Shown: positions 1 through 9,551, numbered from the stretch's first letter. The stretch: 60,638 bases of DNA from Cytophagales bacterium (GCA_016124425.1 WGNT01000004.1:1-60638), one strand, 5' to 3'. Program-made: numbers and translations. Notes: a model not told the origin generated them from the sequence alone.

Positions 1-2
1 AC

Positions 3-221
3 CGGGCCAAAAGAAAAAGAAGCTATGTGATCTATGCCAACGGGGAGGTATCAAGGACAAAACATTTCGTTTTATTCAATGTCTTTCCATCAATCGAGCC
101 GGGAGCCGAGGTAATAGTTCCTTCTAAAGGGCCGAGAATTCCGATCCGGCCTGGCGATATACTTGGTATTACCACCGGCTTGGCCACTATGGCTTTGATC
201 ATAACTCAGATCCCTTGGTAA
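3..221 (+). CDS. C-terminal part of SLBB-domain polysaccharide export protein (partial)
   Basis: The reading frame is open from the left edge, so the gene begins outside the window and only about 72 residues are visible; the GTG at 27 is an internal Val codon, not the start. The visible part reads RSYVIYANGEVSRTKHF, then a proline- and glycine-rich stretch with VPSKGPRIPIRPGDI, and ends in a hydrophobic tail. This resembles the C-terminal end of Bacteroidetes SLBB/Wza-type outer-membrane polysaccharide export proteins, where the last SLBB beta-grasp is followed by a membrane-anchoring tail. It lies 11 bases upstream of a Wzz-like gene, which fits export of capsule or exopolysaccharide. The assignment rests on this short fragment plus context. 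Confidence 0.6.
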   Translation, partial: RAKRKRSYVIYANGEVSRTKHFVLFNVFPSIEPGAEVIVPSKGPRIPIRPGDILGITTGLATMALIITQIPW

Positions 222-232
222 CGAACAACGTA

Positions 233-1312
233 ATGGCAGATTCAAAACATATTCTAGATGACAAATTTACGTTTCGCGAGCTGATATCCGGTTTCATGGG
301 TTGGAAGCAGGTATTTATAAGAAATCATAAGATCTTGTGGCTAAGCGCGCTGGCGGGGGCATTGTTAGGTCTTGCTGCGTCGCTTATAAAGAAACCAGTC
401 TACCTTGCAGAGACAACGTTTGTGTTGGAAGAGTCTGACATGGGCGGATTGGGCGGCCTGACAGGCTTAGCTTCTGTAGTGGGACTGAATATCGGATCGT
501 TGGGGTCTGAAAGCGGCTTGTTTTCGGGGGATAACATCATGGAGTTGTACCGGTCCAACCGCATGCTATCGGCTACTTTATTGGCGCCATTGTTACCTGA
601 AGATACAGCTACCTTGCTCATCCATAGATACATCGCATTCAATAAGCTGGAAGATAAGTGGCGAAAAGAAGTCGATTTCAGTAAGTTGAACTTTCATCAG
701 CCCCGCGAAAATTTTTCGATACAACAAGATAGCGTCGTACAGGAAATCATCAAGGAAATTCGAAAAAGGAACCTAACAGTGGATAAGCCTGACAGAAAAT
801 TGAACATCCTCAAAGTAGCAATCAGCTCGAAGGATCAGCTATTTTCGAAGGTCTTCAACGAGACCTTAGTCACAAAGGTTAATACGTTCTATAGGCAGAC
901 AAAAACTAAAAAGACTGCCGAAAACCTTGCTATCCTTCAGACACAGGCAGATAGCGTCAGACAAGTTCTTGACGAGAGTCTTCAGGCCTTTGCACAGTCC
1001 CAAGACCGAATTCCAAATCCAAATCCCCTTCTCCAGCTCGGAACTGTACAGACAAGAAGTAGACAGGTGGATATCCAAGCCTCATCAGCGGTGTATCAAG
1101 AGGTCGTAAAAAACCTGGAAATTGCAAAAATTAATCACCGAAACAATACGCCGTTAATTCAGGTAATCGATTCCCCCCGTCTTCCTTTAGAAGAATCCAA
1201 AATCAAAAAGTCTGTTGGGATTTTGGTAGGCGCATTTCTTTTCGTGGTCGCGGCCATTTTTTATGTCTATCTCAAAACCCTGTATCTGCGACATGTACAG
1301 GAAAATGCATAA
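233..1312 (+). CDS. Wzz-like chain-length determinant / polysaccharide co-polymerase
   Basis: A 359-residue inner-membrane protein with the Wzz layout: a transmembrane helix near residues 34-52, a long periplasmic region rich in helices, and a second transmembrane helix near the C-terminus (about 327-347) followed by a short cytoplasmic tail. A Gly/Leu-rich stretch follows the first helix (about 66-100), as in many Bacteroidetes Wzz proteins. Such proteins set polymer chain length and couple polymerisation to export. No C-terminal tyrosine kinase domain is fused. I chose ATG 233 over the TTG at 215, which would overlap the previous stop. It sits between the SLBB export gene and the flippase gene, probably in one transcript. 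Confidence 0.8.
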   Translation: MADSKHILDDKFTFRELISGFMGWKQVFIRNHKILWLSALAGALLGLAASLIKKPVYLAETTFVLEESDMGGLGGLTGLASVVGLNIGSLGSESGLFSGDNIMELYRSNRMLSATLLAPLLPEDTATLLIHRYIAFNKLEDKWRKEVDFSKLNFHQPRENFSIQQDSVVQEIIKEIRKRNLTVDKPDRKLNILKVAISSKDQLFSKVFNETLVTKVNTFYRQTKTKKTAENLAILQTQADSVRQVLDESLQAFAQSQDRIPNPNPLLQLGTVQTRSRQVDIQASSAVYQEVVKNLEIAKINHRNNTPLIQVIDSPRLPLEESKIKKSVGILVGAFLFVVAAIFYVYLKTLYLRHVQENA

Positions 1313-1327
1313 GGTAGGGTGACTTTT

Positions 1328-2644
1328 ATGATTAGCCAGATCAGGAGTCATCGATTTTTCAATTTTCTCAATAACCCAGCACTTCAAAACTTCATTTTTT
1401 TATTACTCATCCAGTCTTCAAATATCCTCGTTACGCTTGTTTCCATGCCCATTCTCATCCAAGTTTTGGGAGTGGATCAGTTCGGCTTGATAAGTGTAGC
1501 TTTATCGGTCGTCTTTTTGGCGAATTATGTTGTAGACTTTGGCTTTAGCGTCAATAGCCCCCGTGAAGTAGCTTTGCTCTCCGGCAAAAACCTCCAACTT
1601 TCTCGCTTATTTTACCAGCTTTTACTAGGGAAGCTTTTCTTGGCCGGTTGTTCGGCATTAACGATCTTTCTTCTGATCCTCTTTTTTGGATTTTTTGAGG
1701 AATACCAAGCTATTCTTTTATTTTCCCTGATTCTTTTGTTTTCTGAGGCAACAAATATGAGTTGGTTTTTTCAAGGAATGGAAAAGCTAATGTTCGTTGC
1801 CATAGCCAACATTGTAGCTAGACTGGCATTCTTATTGGCCGTAGTGATGTTTATTCAGCAACCGGACCACGCAAAATGGGTCAATTTCACGATGGGTTTT
1901 GCCGGTTTAGCAACTAATTTCGCCGTAATTTTCTACGCCGTTCGTCATTTCGACCTTACGTGGATTTCCCCAAAACTTCAGGCATTGTTTTATTTGATGA
2001 AGGGCAACATTTCCCTTCTTCTTTCCAATCTTGCAGTATTCGTTTCCACGAAAGGGGCTATCATCATCTTGAGTTTTTTTTCCTCTGCCGAGATGTTGGG
2101 AATGTTCAGCTTAGCCGAACGACCCGTCATGGTCATCAGGATTATACCGAGTTTAATTGTCCAAGCCACTTTTCCAAGGGCATCCAGGTTGTATACTTAC
2201 GAGCCCGAAAAGTTTCTCGCCTATATAAAAAAGGCCTATGTATACGCCATCTTTTTTGGAATGGTCATTTCGGGCCTTACGTTCCTCTTTGCTCCTTACA
2301 TCGTTTTGGTGCTTTCCAAGAAGGCGCTGCCTGATGCCGTGTTCTTTTTGAAGTTAATGGCCTTTGTCCCATTTTTGGCAAGCTTGAATGTAATCAATAC
2401 CTTGGTATTTTTGGTAAAAAATCAAAAACACCTGCTGATGAATGTGTCCTTTGCGCTTTGTGTGTTTATGATTGCAGTTACAGCGCTTTCTATTCAGTGG
2501 TTTGGACCAATGGGTGCCGGCATTGGTATCTTACTGACCGAGTTCTTCGTCTTTTTGTTGGGTACATTTATCAATTACAGAAAAAATCTCACCATCTTCA
2601 ATGGATTACTCAAAGGAGCCTTCCGTCGCAATTATTTTAGTTAA
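1328..2644 (+). CDS. Wzx-like polysaccharide flippase (MATE/oligosaccharide flippase superfamily)
   Basis: A 438-residue, strongly hydrophobic protein with about twelve predicted membrane segments. The N-terminal region (LIQSSNILVTLVSMPILIQVLG, here split as LIQSSNILV and SMPILIQVLG) is typical of the polysaccharide biosynthesis/flippase family that moves lipid-linked repeat units across the inner membrane. Length matches the usual 410-480 residues. ATG 1328 is preferred to GTG 1319, which would begin four residues earlier. The 3' end overlaps the next gene by 44 bases, so translation is probably coupled. Substrate cannot be deduced. Confidence 0.8.
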   Translation: MISQIRSHRFFNFLNNPALQNFIFLLLIQSSNILVTLVSMPILIQVLGVDQFGLISVALSVVFLANYVVDFGFSVNSPREVALLSGKNLQLSRLFYQLLLGKLFLAGCSALTIFLLILFFGFFEEYQAILLFSLILLFSEATNMSWFFQGMEKLMFVAIANIVARLAFLLAVVMFIQQPDHAKWVNFTMGFAGLATNFAVIFYAVRHFDLTWISPKLQALFYLMKGNISLLLSNLAVFVSTKGAIIILSFFSSAEMLGMFSLAERPVMVIRIIPSLIVQATFPRASRLYTYEPEKFLAYIKKAYVYAIFFGMVISGLTFLFAPYIVLVLSKKALPDAVFFLKLMAFVPFLASLNVINTLVFLVKNQKHLLMNVSFALCVFMIAVTALSIQWFGPMGAGIGILLTEFFVFLLGTFINYRKNLTIFNGLLKGAFRRNYFS

Positions 2645-3563
2645 CTGGAATGGCTATTTATTTACCTCCCAGTGTCTTAGATCTTTAGAGGAGATTGATT
2701 ATCCGCCGGTTCATGTCATCGTGGTGGATAATGGATCTTCGGATGATTCTCTCACGAAACTTCAGGGGGAATTTCCTGACCATACTTTCTTAAGAAGTGA
2801 GGAAAACCTAGGCTTTGCGGCTGGTAACAACCTCGGTATAAGTTATGCGCTGGAAAAGAATTTTGAGTACGTCATGCTGCTTAATAACGACACCCAAGTT
2901 GCTCCTGATTTTCTTTCTAAGCTCTTGTACTTTCTACGGAAGCACCCCGACAAAAATCTAGGGGTCGTTCAGCCGCTAATCTTATATAACCACGACCGCA
3001 CCCTTATCTGGAACGCCGGAGGGGTGTTTAAAAAAATCACAGGAGCCTCCAAAACGTTGTTAGAAGGAAAGGTAATAGACGATGCCAACCTCAAAAATGC
3101 GTATCCTGTGGATTGGATCACGGGCTGCTGCATGTTGCTTTCGGCAGCATGTATTCGTACGAGTGGCCTAATGAACCCCTCCTATTTTGCCTATTTCGAA
3201 GATGTGGATTGGTCGCTGCGAATCCGAAAAAACAATTACTCCCTGTATGTCGTGCCTTCCTCGAAAATTTTTCATGAAGCTGGGGCTTCATCCAAAAGCG
3301 CGCATGCAGAGGGAACGTTGCATCCTGTGATTTTTTATTATACCTCCCGCAACCAGCTTTTTCAAGTCCGCCAACACGTGGACTTCCCGTTTTTTTTCCT
3401 TGCTATGGCTATCCAAGTGTCAAAACTGCTGCTTTGGATGCTGTATTTTTTGTTGAGAGGAAGAAAGAAAAAGCTTTTAGCCGTATTTTACGGCATTAGG
3501 GATGGTTTGAGATTAAACATGCATGACATTCCGGTTTCCTGGAGAAGAAATTATTTTTTGTAA
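2601..3563 (+). CDS. Glycosyltransferase family 2
   Basis: A 320-residue GT-A fold transferase. Visible are the N-terminal strand with AIILVNWNGY (residues 10-19), the nucleotide-binding VDNGSSDDS with Asp43, and the DxD-like metal site LLNNDTQV (Asn95-Asp97). A hydrophobic segment near residues 265-285 (FFFLAMAIQVSKLLLWMLYF) suggests the C-terminus is membrane-attached. The closest general type is rhamnosyl- or similar GT2 enzymes that add sugars to lipid-linked repeat units. It starts inside the flippase gene (44-base overlap) and is followed 18 bases later by the polymerase gene. The sugar donor is unknown. Confidence 0.85.
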   Translation: MDYSKEPSVAIILVNWNGYLFTSQCLRSLEEIDYPPVHVIVVDNGSSDDSLTKLQGEFPDHTFLRSEENLGFAAGNNLGISYALEKNFEYVMLLNNDTQVAPDFLSKLLYFLRKHPDKNLGVVQPLILYNHDRTLIWNAGGVFKKITGASKTLLEGKVIDDANLKNAYPVDWITGCCMLLSAACIRTSGLMNPSYFAYFEDVDWSLRIRKNNYSLYVVPSSKIFHEAGASSKSAHAEGTLHPVIFYYTSRNQLFQVRQHVDFPFFFLAMAIQVSKLLLWMLYFLLRGRKKKLLAVFYGIRDGLRLNMHDIPVSWRRNYFL

Positions 3564-3581
3564 CATGATCCGTTTTTTCCG

Positions 3582-4973
3582 ATGATATACTACCTCCTCT
3601 TTTTCCTCATACTTGTCGCTGTCCTTGCCGGAGGGCTCTGGGTATTTAAAAAATGTGTTTTCGAAGGAAAATGGGAATATGCCATTTTCTTCTTGATGGG
3701 CTATCTGCCTGCCTACAATACCATGTTAAGTTTGATTTTTTTAGCGACTGATGCCAAAGAGGTCGTCTCCCTCTTTCAGTTTTTAAAAGAAGGGGTGATT
3801 ATGCTAGCGATTGGATCCTTTTTCGTTTATAAAAAAAACCTACTGGAGATGCCACTACGCCTGAATCTTGTCGATAAGCTTTTCGCGGGCTTCTTGTGTT
3901 TGGCGCTATTGTACGTAATTATACCGCTGGGTGAATCAACAGCAGTGAACAAAGTACTTTACCTTAAAAACATGGTAATTCCCGGTGCGTTCTACTTTCT
4001 GGGGCGAAACACCTTTTTCAGTACAACAGAAGAGTCAAGGGTTTTTTCTATAGTCTTTTTTATCGCTTTAGCTGCCTTTGTAGTGAATCTCGCTGAATTT
4101 GCCCTCGGAACCCACTTGCAGCAATATACAGGTTATGCGTATTTCAATATGCTGATGAATGATATGCCAGCAACGGGTAATTATGGTCTGACATGGACGT
4201 TTGAGACACAAACGATGTCAAGGCGCTTGGCGGCTTTTTTTTCGGATCCTTTGGAACTTGCCAGTTCGGTCATGCTGGGGTTTTCTTCGGGATTGATTTG
4301 GTATCTGAGTACAAAAAAGGAATCATCCTGGCCCTACCTTCTGGCAATGATTTTTTCTTTTGGAAGCCTGATGTTTGCTTCATCACGTGCAGCCTTTGCG
4401 GCATTTTTTATCATGTTGTTTTTTATTGCGTTTGTCTTTAACCTAAAAAGGCTCATTCTGCTTGCATCGGTCGTAGTCATACTTTTTATTGTGGGTGTAA
4501 TTTATTTTGCATCGAGAGAGTTTTATTTTTTCGTGTGGGATACCGTGACGTTTCAAAATGCGTCGAGTGCGGGCCATCTACTGGAATGGATACTTTCCTG
4601 GAGTTCCATGATTGAAAACCCTTTGGGCATAGGCATCGCCATGAGTGGCAACCTATCTAGCGTGGAGGATGATCTTCGCCTTGGCGGGGAAAACCAGTTT
4701 CTGATTTATGGTGTGCAACTTGGCTTTCTGGGGATGATACTTTATGTAGCCTTGCTTGTTGCGGCTATTTTATTGTCCATTCGGGTATTCTACCGTACTT
4801 CCGATACGATGACGGCCCGTTTTGCCTTTGTCGGAGCCACCGTGAAAGTCGGGATGGTTTTACCCTTGTTTACAGCAAATGCAGATATGTATGGATACGT
4901 AAGTTGGGTATCGTGGTGGATGATTGGCTATGCGTTAAAATCTTATGGATCATTAAAACTCCAACGTGGCTAA
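3582..4973 (+). CDS. Wzy/O-antigen ligase-like polymerase
   Basis: A 463-residue protein with about ten to twelve membrane segments and a larger extracytoplasmic loop after residue 320, where NASSAGHLLEW and the following NPLGIGI resemble the conserved region of the O-antigen ligase/polymerase family (Wzy_C). Such proteins join repeat units on the periplasmic side. Position between a GT2 and a GT4 gene in a Wzx/Wzz cluster makes polymerase more likely than lipid-A ligase, but sequence alone does not decide. Its last codons overlap the GTG start of the next gene by 8 bases. Confidence 0.7.
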   Translation: MIYYLLFFLILVAVLAGGLWVFKKCVFEGKWEYAIFFLMGYLPAYNTMLSLIFLATDAKEVVSLFQFLKEGVIMLAIGSFFVYKKNLLEMPLRLNLVDKLFAGFLCLALLYVIIPLGESTAVNKVLYLKNMVIPGAFYFLGRNTFFSTTEESRVFSIVFFIALAAFVVNLAEFALGTHLQQYTGYAYFNMLMNDMPATGNYGLTWTFETQTMSRRLAAFFSDPLELASSVMLGFSSGLIWYLSTKKESSWPYLLAMIFSFGSLMFASSRAAFAAFFIMLFFIAFVFNLKRLILLASVVVILFIVGVIYFASREFYFFVWDTVTFQNASSAGHLLEWILSWSSMIENPLGIGIAMSGNLSSVEDDLRLGGENQFLIYGVQLGFLGMILYVALLVAAILLSIRVFYRTSDTMTARFAFVGATVKVGMVLPLFTANADMYGYVSWVSWWMIGYALKSYGSLKLQRG

Positions 4974-6126
4974 AAAGATCGTTTTGGTAGACGTGTTCTA
5001 CCTTCATGTGGCAAAGACCGGCATTCGGACCTACATCCGCACGTTTTGTGAACAGGCTGAGGCGGTTCATTCCGAGGCGATTTCCTACGTGATTACTCCT
5101 GATTGGAGAAGCGCTGATCAAAGTGTCTTTTTCAAAGGAAAAGCGTCTAAAACGAAAAACTGGCTATTTCAATGCATGTACTTTTTACGCAAACTTGTCG
5201 TGCTTCCGCTAATGTCATACTGGTATAGGGCTGATATCGTGTTTTCACCTGACATTCTTTCACCGATTTGGTCAAGAGGAAAGAAGGTCTCCGTAATTCA
5301 CGATGCTTTTTTTTGGGAGAACCCCTCTCATTACAATGCCCTTTGGCTAAAGGTTTTTAAGGGCTTTCTCTATCAGAGTCTCAGGCGTAACGGAGTTGTT
5401 GTTACGATAAGCCACTATTCAAAGGGACAATTGCAGAAATACCTTCCGTTTCCGCAGCTACCCATTATGGTCGTGCACCCAGCTTCGCACGTAAAGTCGT
5501 CCGAAAAACCCAATTCGTCTACTAACCTAATTTCTAGTCGCTATTTTTTACATGTAGGCGTAACGGAAAAACGAAAAAATTTACCAGTACTGGTAGAAGC
5601 AATGGCACTGCTAACCCAAAATCCCAGCTTTTGTGATTGCAAATTGGTGCTTCTAGGGCAAAGGGGACCACGCGAAGCCTTAGATGACTACCAACGAATC
5701 ACAGATTTAATCGATCAACTGGGCCTTGGGGAGATCGTGCTACTCCCGGGTTATGTAGATGATGCTACTGTTGAAGCGTATTATCGGCATGCAGTAGGCT
5801 ATGTATTTCCGTCGCTAAGTGAAGGGTTTGGCATGCCGTTGTTGGAAGCATTCTTCTACAAACTTCCGGTGATCATATCCAATCAAGGTGCTTTGCGGGA
5901 AATTGGCGACGATGCTGTTTTGGTAGTGGGACAGGCGACACCTGAAGGTTTCGCGAAAGCTATGGAAACCCTTCTCATTGAAAAGGAGTATAGGGAGCTT
6001 TTGGTCAAAAGGGGTTTGATAAGACTGGAAAGTTTTTCGCCGGCGTCCTTTTTCAGTAACCTTGATGCTTTTTTTGTGCAGCTGCTAGAACCCCAAGCCC
6101 AGCACCGTCAGCCTATGGATTTTTGA
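4966..6126 (+). CDS. Glycosyltransferase family 4
   Basis: A 386-residue GT-B transferase. The acceptor half starts with MAKKIVLVDVFYLHVAKTG, and the donor half begins near residue 194 (FLHVGVTEKRKNL, with the phosphate-contacting R203/K204). The E-x7-E motif is complete: SEGFGMPLLEA with Glu286 and Glu294. This arrangement is normal for retaining GT4 mannosyl/glucosyl-type enzymes. GTG 4966 is the only start that keeps the N-terminal strand, and it overlaps the polymerase gene by 8 bases. It is the last gene of the tightly packed part of the cluster; a 277-base gap follows. Confidence 0.85.
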   Translation: MAKKIVLVDVFYLHVAKTGIRTYIRTFCEQAEAVHSEAISYVITPDWRSADQSVFFKGKASKTKNWLFQCMYFLRKLVVLPLMSYWYRADIVFSPDILSPIWSRGKKVSVIHDAFFWENPSHYNALWLKVFKGFLYQSLRRNGVVVTISHYSKGQLQKYLPFPQLPIMVVHPASHVKSSEKPNSSTNLISSRYFLHVGVTEKRKNLPVLVEAMALLTQNPSFCDCKLVLLGQRGPREALDDYQRITDLIDQLGLGEIVLLPGYVDDATVEAYYRHAVGYVFPSLSEGFGMPLLEAFFYKLPVIISNQGALREIGDDAVLVVGQATPEGFAKAMETLLIEKEYRELLVKRGLIRLESFSPASFFSNLDAFFVQLLEPQAQHRQPMDF

Positions 6127-6368
6127 AAGATCGATTTTTAATTGGAGTTGCTATCAAGAAAGGGAAATACGAACACTAGGGTATTGGCCGCGTGTATGAT
6201 GCCAAAAGGATTGGCGGCCACCTCTTCCCTTTATTTTGAGTGTGAATTTTCCGTAAGGGTCAACTGCCTGATAGAATGGATTTTCTCCTCCAAACACTGT
6301 GTTCGCGGACATGAGTGGGAAGTAACTTATAATCTGCAAAAACGCCTTCAAAAAGTAAAATAAATAGC

Positions 6369-6377
6369 TATCTTTGC
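6369..6377 (+). promoter_or_regulatory. Bacteroidetes -7 element for the acyltransferase gene
   Basis: TATCTTTGC matches the phylum's TAnnTTTG(C) element and lies 27 bases upstream of ATG 6404, a sensible leader distance. No good TTTG is seen 19-21 bases further upstream, so the -33 box is weak. It indicates that the acyltransferase has its own transcript, separate from the genes ending at 6126. Confidence 0.55.
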
Positions 6378-6403
6378 GAAATTATTTCAAAAAAAGAAAT
6401 TGA

Positions 6404-7117
6404 ATGGCTGGTAGGTTAAGCAAAGCAATAGCGGCTGTATCCGGAGTCAACTTGGGTGATCGATTTGATGAACGATGGGATTCAATTTCTACTGTAGGCG
6501 TATTATTCCGGATGTTGGTATGGATGGTGAGAGGATCAATTTGGAGGCTCTTCTTTGGACATTCCAAGGGGATGTTGTTGTTAATAGGAAAGAATGTAAC
6601 AATCAGGCAATCCCGTTATTTGCATGTTGGCCGCAATTTTGTAGCGCAGGACAACTGTGAGCTGAATTGCCTTTCGGAGAAAGGAATACACGTTGGAGAT
6701 AAAGTTACCATAGGAAGCTATTCCATCATACGTCCAACAAATTTGTATGGTGGTGAGGTGGGAGTAGGATTAAAGATTGGAAATAACTCCAGCATTGGGC
6801 CTTATTGTTATATTGGGTGCTCAGGATATATCGAGATTGGTGACAATGTGATGATTTCTCCCAGGGTTAGTATATACGCTGAAAATCACGTTTTTACGGA
6901 TACCTCCGTTCCTATGATCGACCAAGGCGTTAGTCGGAGCTTTGTGATTGTCGAGGATGATTGCTGGATCGCTTCTCATTCCGTGATTCTGGCGGGGGTC
7001 AGAATAGGTAAAGGTTCGGTAGTCGGGGCTGGAAGTATCGTAACGAAGGATGTTCCCCCTTTCTCAGTCGTTGCAGGCAATCCTGCTCGGATTATCAAAT
7101 CAAGAATTGAAAGATAA
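6404..7117 (+). CDS. Left-handed beta-helix (hexapeptide repeat) acyltransferase
   Basis: A 237-residue protein in the WcaF/WbbJ/maltose-acetyltransferase-like family. From about residue 65 on it is made of hexapeptide repeats ([LIV]-G-x-x-x-x), for example VTIGSYSIIRPTN, IGNNSSIGPYCYIG, and the typical end VVGAGSIVTKDVPPFSVVAGNPARI. The putative catalytic His is in IYAENHVF. Such enzymes use acetyl-CoA to O-acetylate sugars, here probably the exported polysaccharide. It is a stand-alone unit with its own -7 element and 277 and 127 bases of free DNA on its sides. Confidence 0.85.
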   Translation: MAGRLSKAIAAVSGVNLGDRFDERWDSISTVGVLFRMLVWMVRGSIWRLFFGHSKGMLLLIGKNVTIRQSRYLHVGRNFVAQDNCELNCLSEKGIHVGDKVTIGSYSIIRPTNLYGGEVGVGLKIGNNSSIGPYCYIGCSGYIEIGDNVMISPRVSIYAENHVFTDTSVPMIDQGVSRSFVIVEDDCWIASHSVILAGVRIGKGSVVGAGSIVTKDVPPFSVVAGNPARIIKSRIER

Positions 7118-7244
7118 CCCTACTCATTCCCATTTTCAAAACCGAATGTAAATCATGCCATTTCGCACTGTCAAATTCTATAACCGACGAAGGTTTTGCG
7201 CTAACCTGATATTACTTTTTTAATTGCAAAACGTCCAATTAAGT

Positions 7245-8387
7245 ATGTCCCATAGGATTCTCATGTTGCACGGTTCGTCCGATTTATATGGAGCTAGCAA
7301 GATCTTTTTGCTGACGGCACAGGTACTTATTGCCGACGGCCACTATGTGATAGTCTGCTTGTCCGAAGATGGTCCCCTTGTTGAAGCGCTGAGGAAAAGC
7401 GGCGCGGATGTACGGATTATCCGCTTGGGGATTATTCGCAGGAAATACATGAACCTCGCTGGGGTGCTAAATCGCTGTTCCGTGCTGTGGAAAGCAAGAC
7501 AGGCGTTGCGAAAAGTAGTGAAAGAAGAAGGAATTTCGATCATATTTTCCAACACGGCAGCTGTCTGGATTGGTGCATGGGTAGCCAAACGTGATCGAAT
7601 TCCCCACGTGTGGCATTTACATGAAATTATCGTACAGCCGAAGTGGTTCTCAAGCTTGATGAAAAGGCTCGTTCTATCTTTTTCTGATAAAATACTGGTT
7701 GTATCCAAGGCTGTAGCCGCCCATTGGCAATCTAATCCACCTACGGAAAAGATCGTTCTCCTTTACAATGGCATTGACTATAGTCCATTTCTACACGGAA
7801 TGTCCCTGCGCCGGGAGCTGAATATTCCTGAAGATGCCTGCGTGATAGGGATGGTCGCGCGGGTAAGCCCATGGAAGGGGCAGCAATACTTTTTGGAAAT
7901 CGCGAAAGAATTAAACAAAAAGTTCATAAATTTAATTTTTATTATGACAGGTGATGCTTTTCCCGGATCAGAGTACGTATATAAGGAGATAGAAAAAAGG
8001 GTTCATGATAATAAACTCTCCGATACCGTTATTGATTTAGGATTTAGAAGGGATGTCACGAATGTTTTAGCTACATTAGACATCTTGGTATTGCCATCTA
8101 TACTTCCTGATCCATTTCCCACAGTTATCCTAGAAGGTATGGCGGCTGCGAAACCGATTGTGGCGACTGCCCACGGAGGTGCTCCAGAGATGCTGGTAGA
8201 TCAGCTAAGCGGGTATCTAGTGCCTTGGGATAATGCAGCTGAGACTAGCGAAAAAGTATCGCGTTTAATAGAAAATCCTACGCTACGGCAGGATATGGGA
8301 ATATTTAATAAAAACAGAGTATTAACTAATTTTTCCTTAACATCTTTTCAGAAAAATATGGCTGATGTTTTTCGGAATGGATTTTGA
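7245..8387 (+). CDS. Glycosyltransferase family 4
   Basis: A 380-residue GT-B enzyme. The N-terminus MSHRILMLHGSSDLYGASK contains the glycine-rich acceptor-side loop; the donor half shows VARVSPWKGQQYF (Arg/Lys contacts to the diphosphate) and PDPFPTVILEGMAAAKP, an E-x7-E-type motif in which the first acid is replaced by the DPFP form common in capsule GT4 enzymes. ATG 7245 is preferred to TTG 7224 because the strand MSHRILMLHG starts there. It is followed by another GT4 with 9 bases between them, so the two are likely co-transcribed. Confidence 0.8.
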   Translation: MSHRILMLHGSSDLYGASKIFLLTAQVLIADGHYVIVCLSEDGPLVEALRKSGADVRIIRLGIIRRKYMNLAGVLNRCSVLWKARQALRKVVKEEGISIIFSNTAAVWIGAWVAKRDRIPHVWHLHEIIVQPKWFSSLMKRLVLSFSDKILVVSKAVAAHWQSNPPTEKIVLLYNGIDYSPFLHGMSLRRELNIPEDACVIGMVARVSPWKGQQYFLEIAKELNKKFINLIFIMTGDAFPGSEYVYKEIEKRVHDNKLSDTVIDLGFRRDVTNVLATLDILVLPSILPDPFPTVILEGMAAAKPIVATAHGGAPEMLVDQLSGYLVPWDNAAETSEKVSRLIENPTLRQDMGIFNKNRVLTNFSLTSFQKNMADVFRNGF

Positions 8388-8396
8388 TCTGTGAAT

Positions 8397-9551
8397 ATGT
8401 CAAAAAATAGCAAACCTATGCGGGTAGCCATTTTGGGAACAAGAGGATATCCTTTTGTTTATAGCGGTTATGAAACTTTTGTGAAAGAAATGGGGGAAAG
8501 ACTGGTCAGCAGAGAGGTCGAAGTAACGGTGTATTGTCATAGCCCTTTGTTTAAGGAAAAGCCAAAAACGGTTAATGGTATCCATTTAGTATATATACCG
8601 AGTATAGAAACAAAGTCCTTAAGTCAATTAACTAGTTCTTTTTTCTCATTTATACATGTTTGTTTTTCAAAGGCCGACGTCGTTTTCGTGGCAAACAGCG
8701 CGAACGGACCTTTCGGTGTATTCACAAAGCTTTTCGGAAAACCCTCGGTAATCAATGTGGATGGACTTGAGTGGCTGCGGCCAAAATGGAAAGGCTTAGG
8801 TTCTTGGTATTACATGATGGCTTCTAGGCTAGCTACGAAGCTTTTTGATCAGGTAATAACGGATTCTGACGAGATGCAGCGCATTTACCTGGAGCTTTTC
8901 AATGCACCCTCTAAGATGATCGCCTACGGTGCAAATCCCCGTATTGATTCCGACGAAGTTCTTATAGAGCAATGGAATCTTGAGCCCGAAGCCTACTTTT
9001 TGATTGTGGGCCGATTGATACCGGATAATAATTCTGATTTAATAGTAAAGGGATTTTTGGAATCAAACTCGAAAAGAAAATTAGTAATCGTTGGGGATGT
9101 TCCGTACCAGGATCAATTCGCCAGTAAAATGAAGAGAATATCCGATGATAGACTGGTTTTCACTGGATATGTAAAAGATCCTGAAGTGTTGGCTTCACTT
9201 TATCATAACTGTTATGCGTATTTTCACGGGCATGAATACGGGGGTACTAATCCTGCAATGCTAAAGGCGTTGGGATACGGCTGCGCAATATTGGCCCTAA
9301 ATACGCCATTTAATCAAGAAATGCTTCAAGAGGGAAAGTATGGGTGGTACTTTGAAAAGAACGTTTCCTCCGTGGTACAGATTGTAGAGAATGCCGAATC
9401 AGCACCGGAGAAGATGAAATTGCTTCGGAAAAACTCAAGGGATGGTCTTGTTCAAAAATACAACTGGGACTATGTGACAGATCAGTACGTGGCAGTTTTT
9501 GAAAAACTTTGCAAGCGCAAAATAGAAGCGAAATTGGTGCAAAAAAATTAA
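8397..9551 (+). CDS. DUF1972-type glycosyltransferase family 4 (rhamnosyltransferase-like)
   Basis: A 384-residue GT-B protein beginning with ILGTRGYPFVYSGYETFV, the hallmark of the DUF1972 N-terminal domain found in rhamnosyl/galactosyl-type transferases of polysaccharide clusters. The donor domain carries FLIVGRLIPDNN and GHEYGGTNPAMLKALG, the usual replacement for the E-x7-E region in this family. ATG 8397 is preferred to GTG 8391. A hairpin follows 10 bases after the stop, which makes it the last gene of the polysaccharide cluster. Confidence 0.8.
   Translation: MSKNSKPMRVAILGTRGYPFVYSGYETFVKEMGERLVSREVEVTVYCHSPLFKEKPKTVNGIHLVYIPSIETKSLSQLTSSFFSFIHVCFSKADVVFVANSANGPFGVFTKLFGKPSVINVDGLEWLRPKWKGLGSWYYMMASRLATKLFDQVITDSDEMQRIYLELFNAPSKMIAYGANPRIDSDEVLIEQWNLEPEAYFLIVGRLIPDNNSDLIVKGFLESNSKRKLVIVGDVPYQDQFASKMKRISDDRLVFTGYVKDPEVLASLYHNCYAYFHGHEYGGTNPAMLKALGYGCAILALNTPFNQEMLQEGKYGWYFEKNVSSVVQIVENAESAPEKMKLLRKNSRDGLVQKYNWDYVTDQYVAVFEKLCKRKIEAKLVQKN

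Noticed and set aside
6142..6363. Frames on both strands in the gap before the acyltransferase (73 aa plus, 65 aa minus)
   Set aside because: No family resemblance, the two overlap fully, and the region ends in a promoter. Considered non-coding.
7343..7708. 121-codon minus-strand frame
   Set aside because: Shadow of the GT4 gene at 7245-8387.
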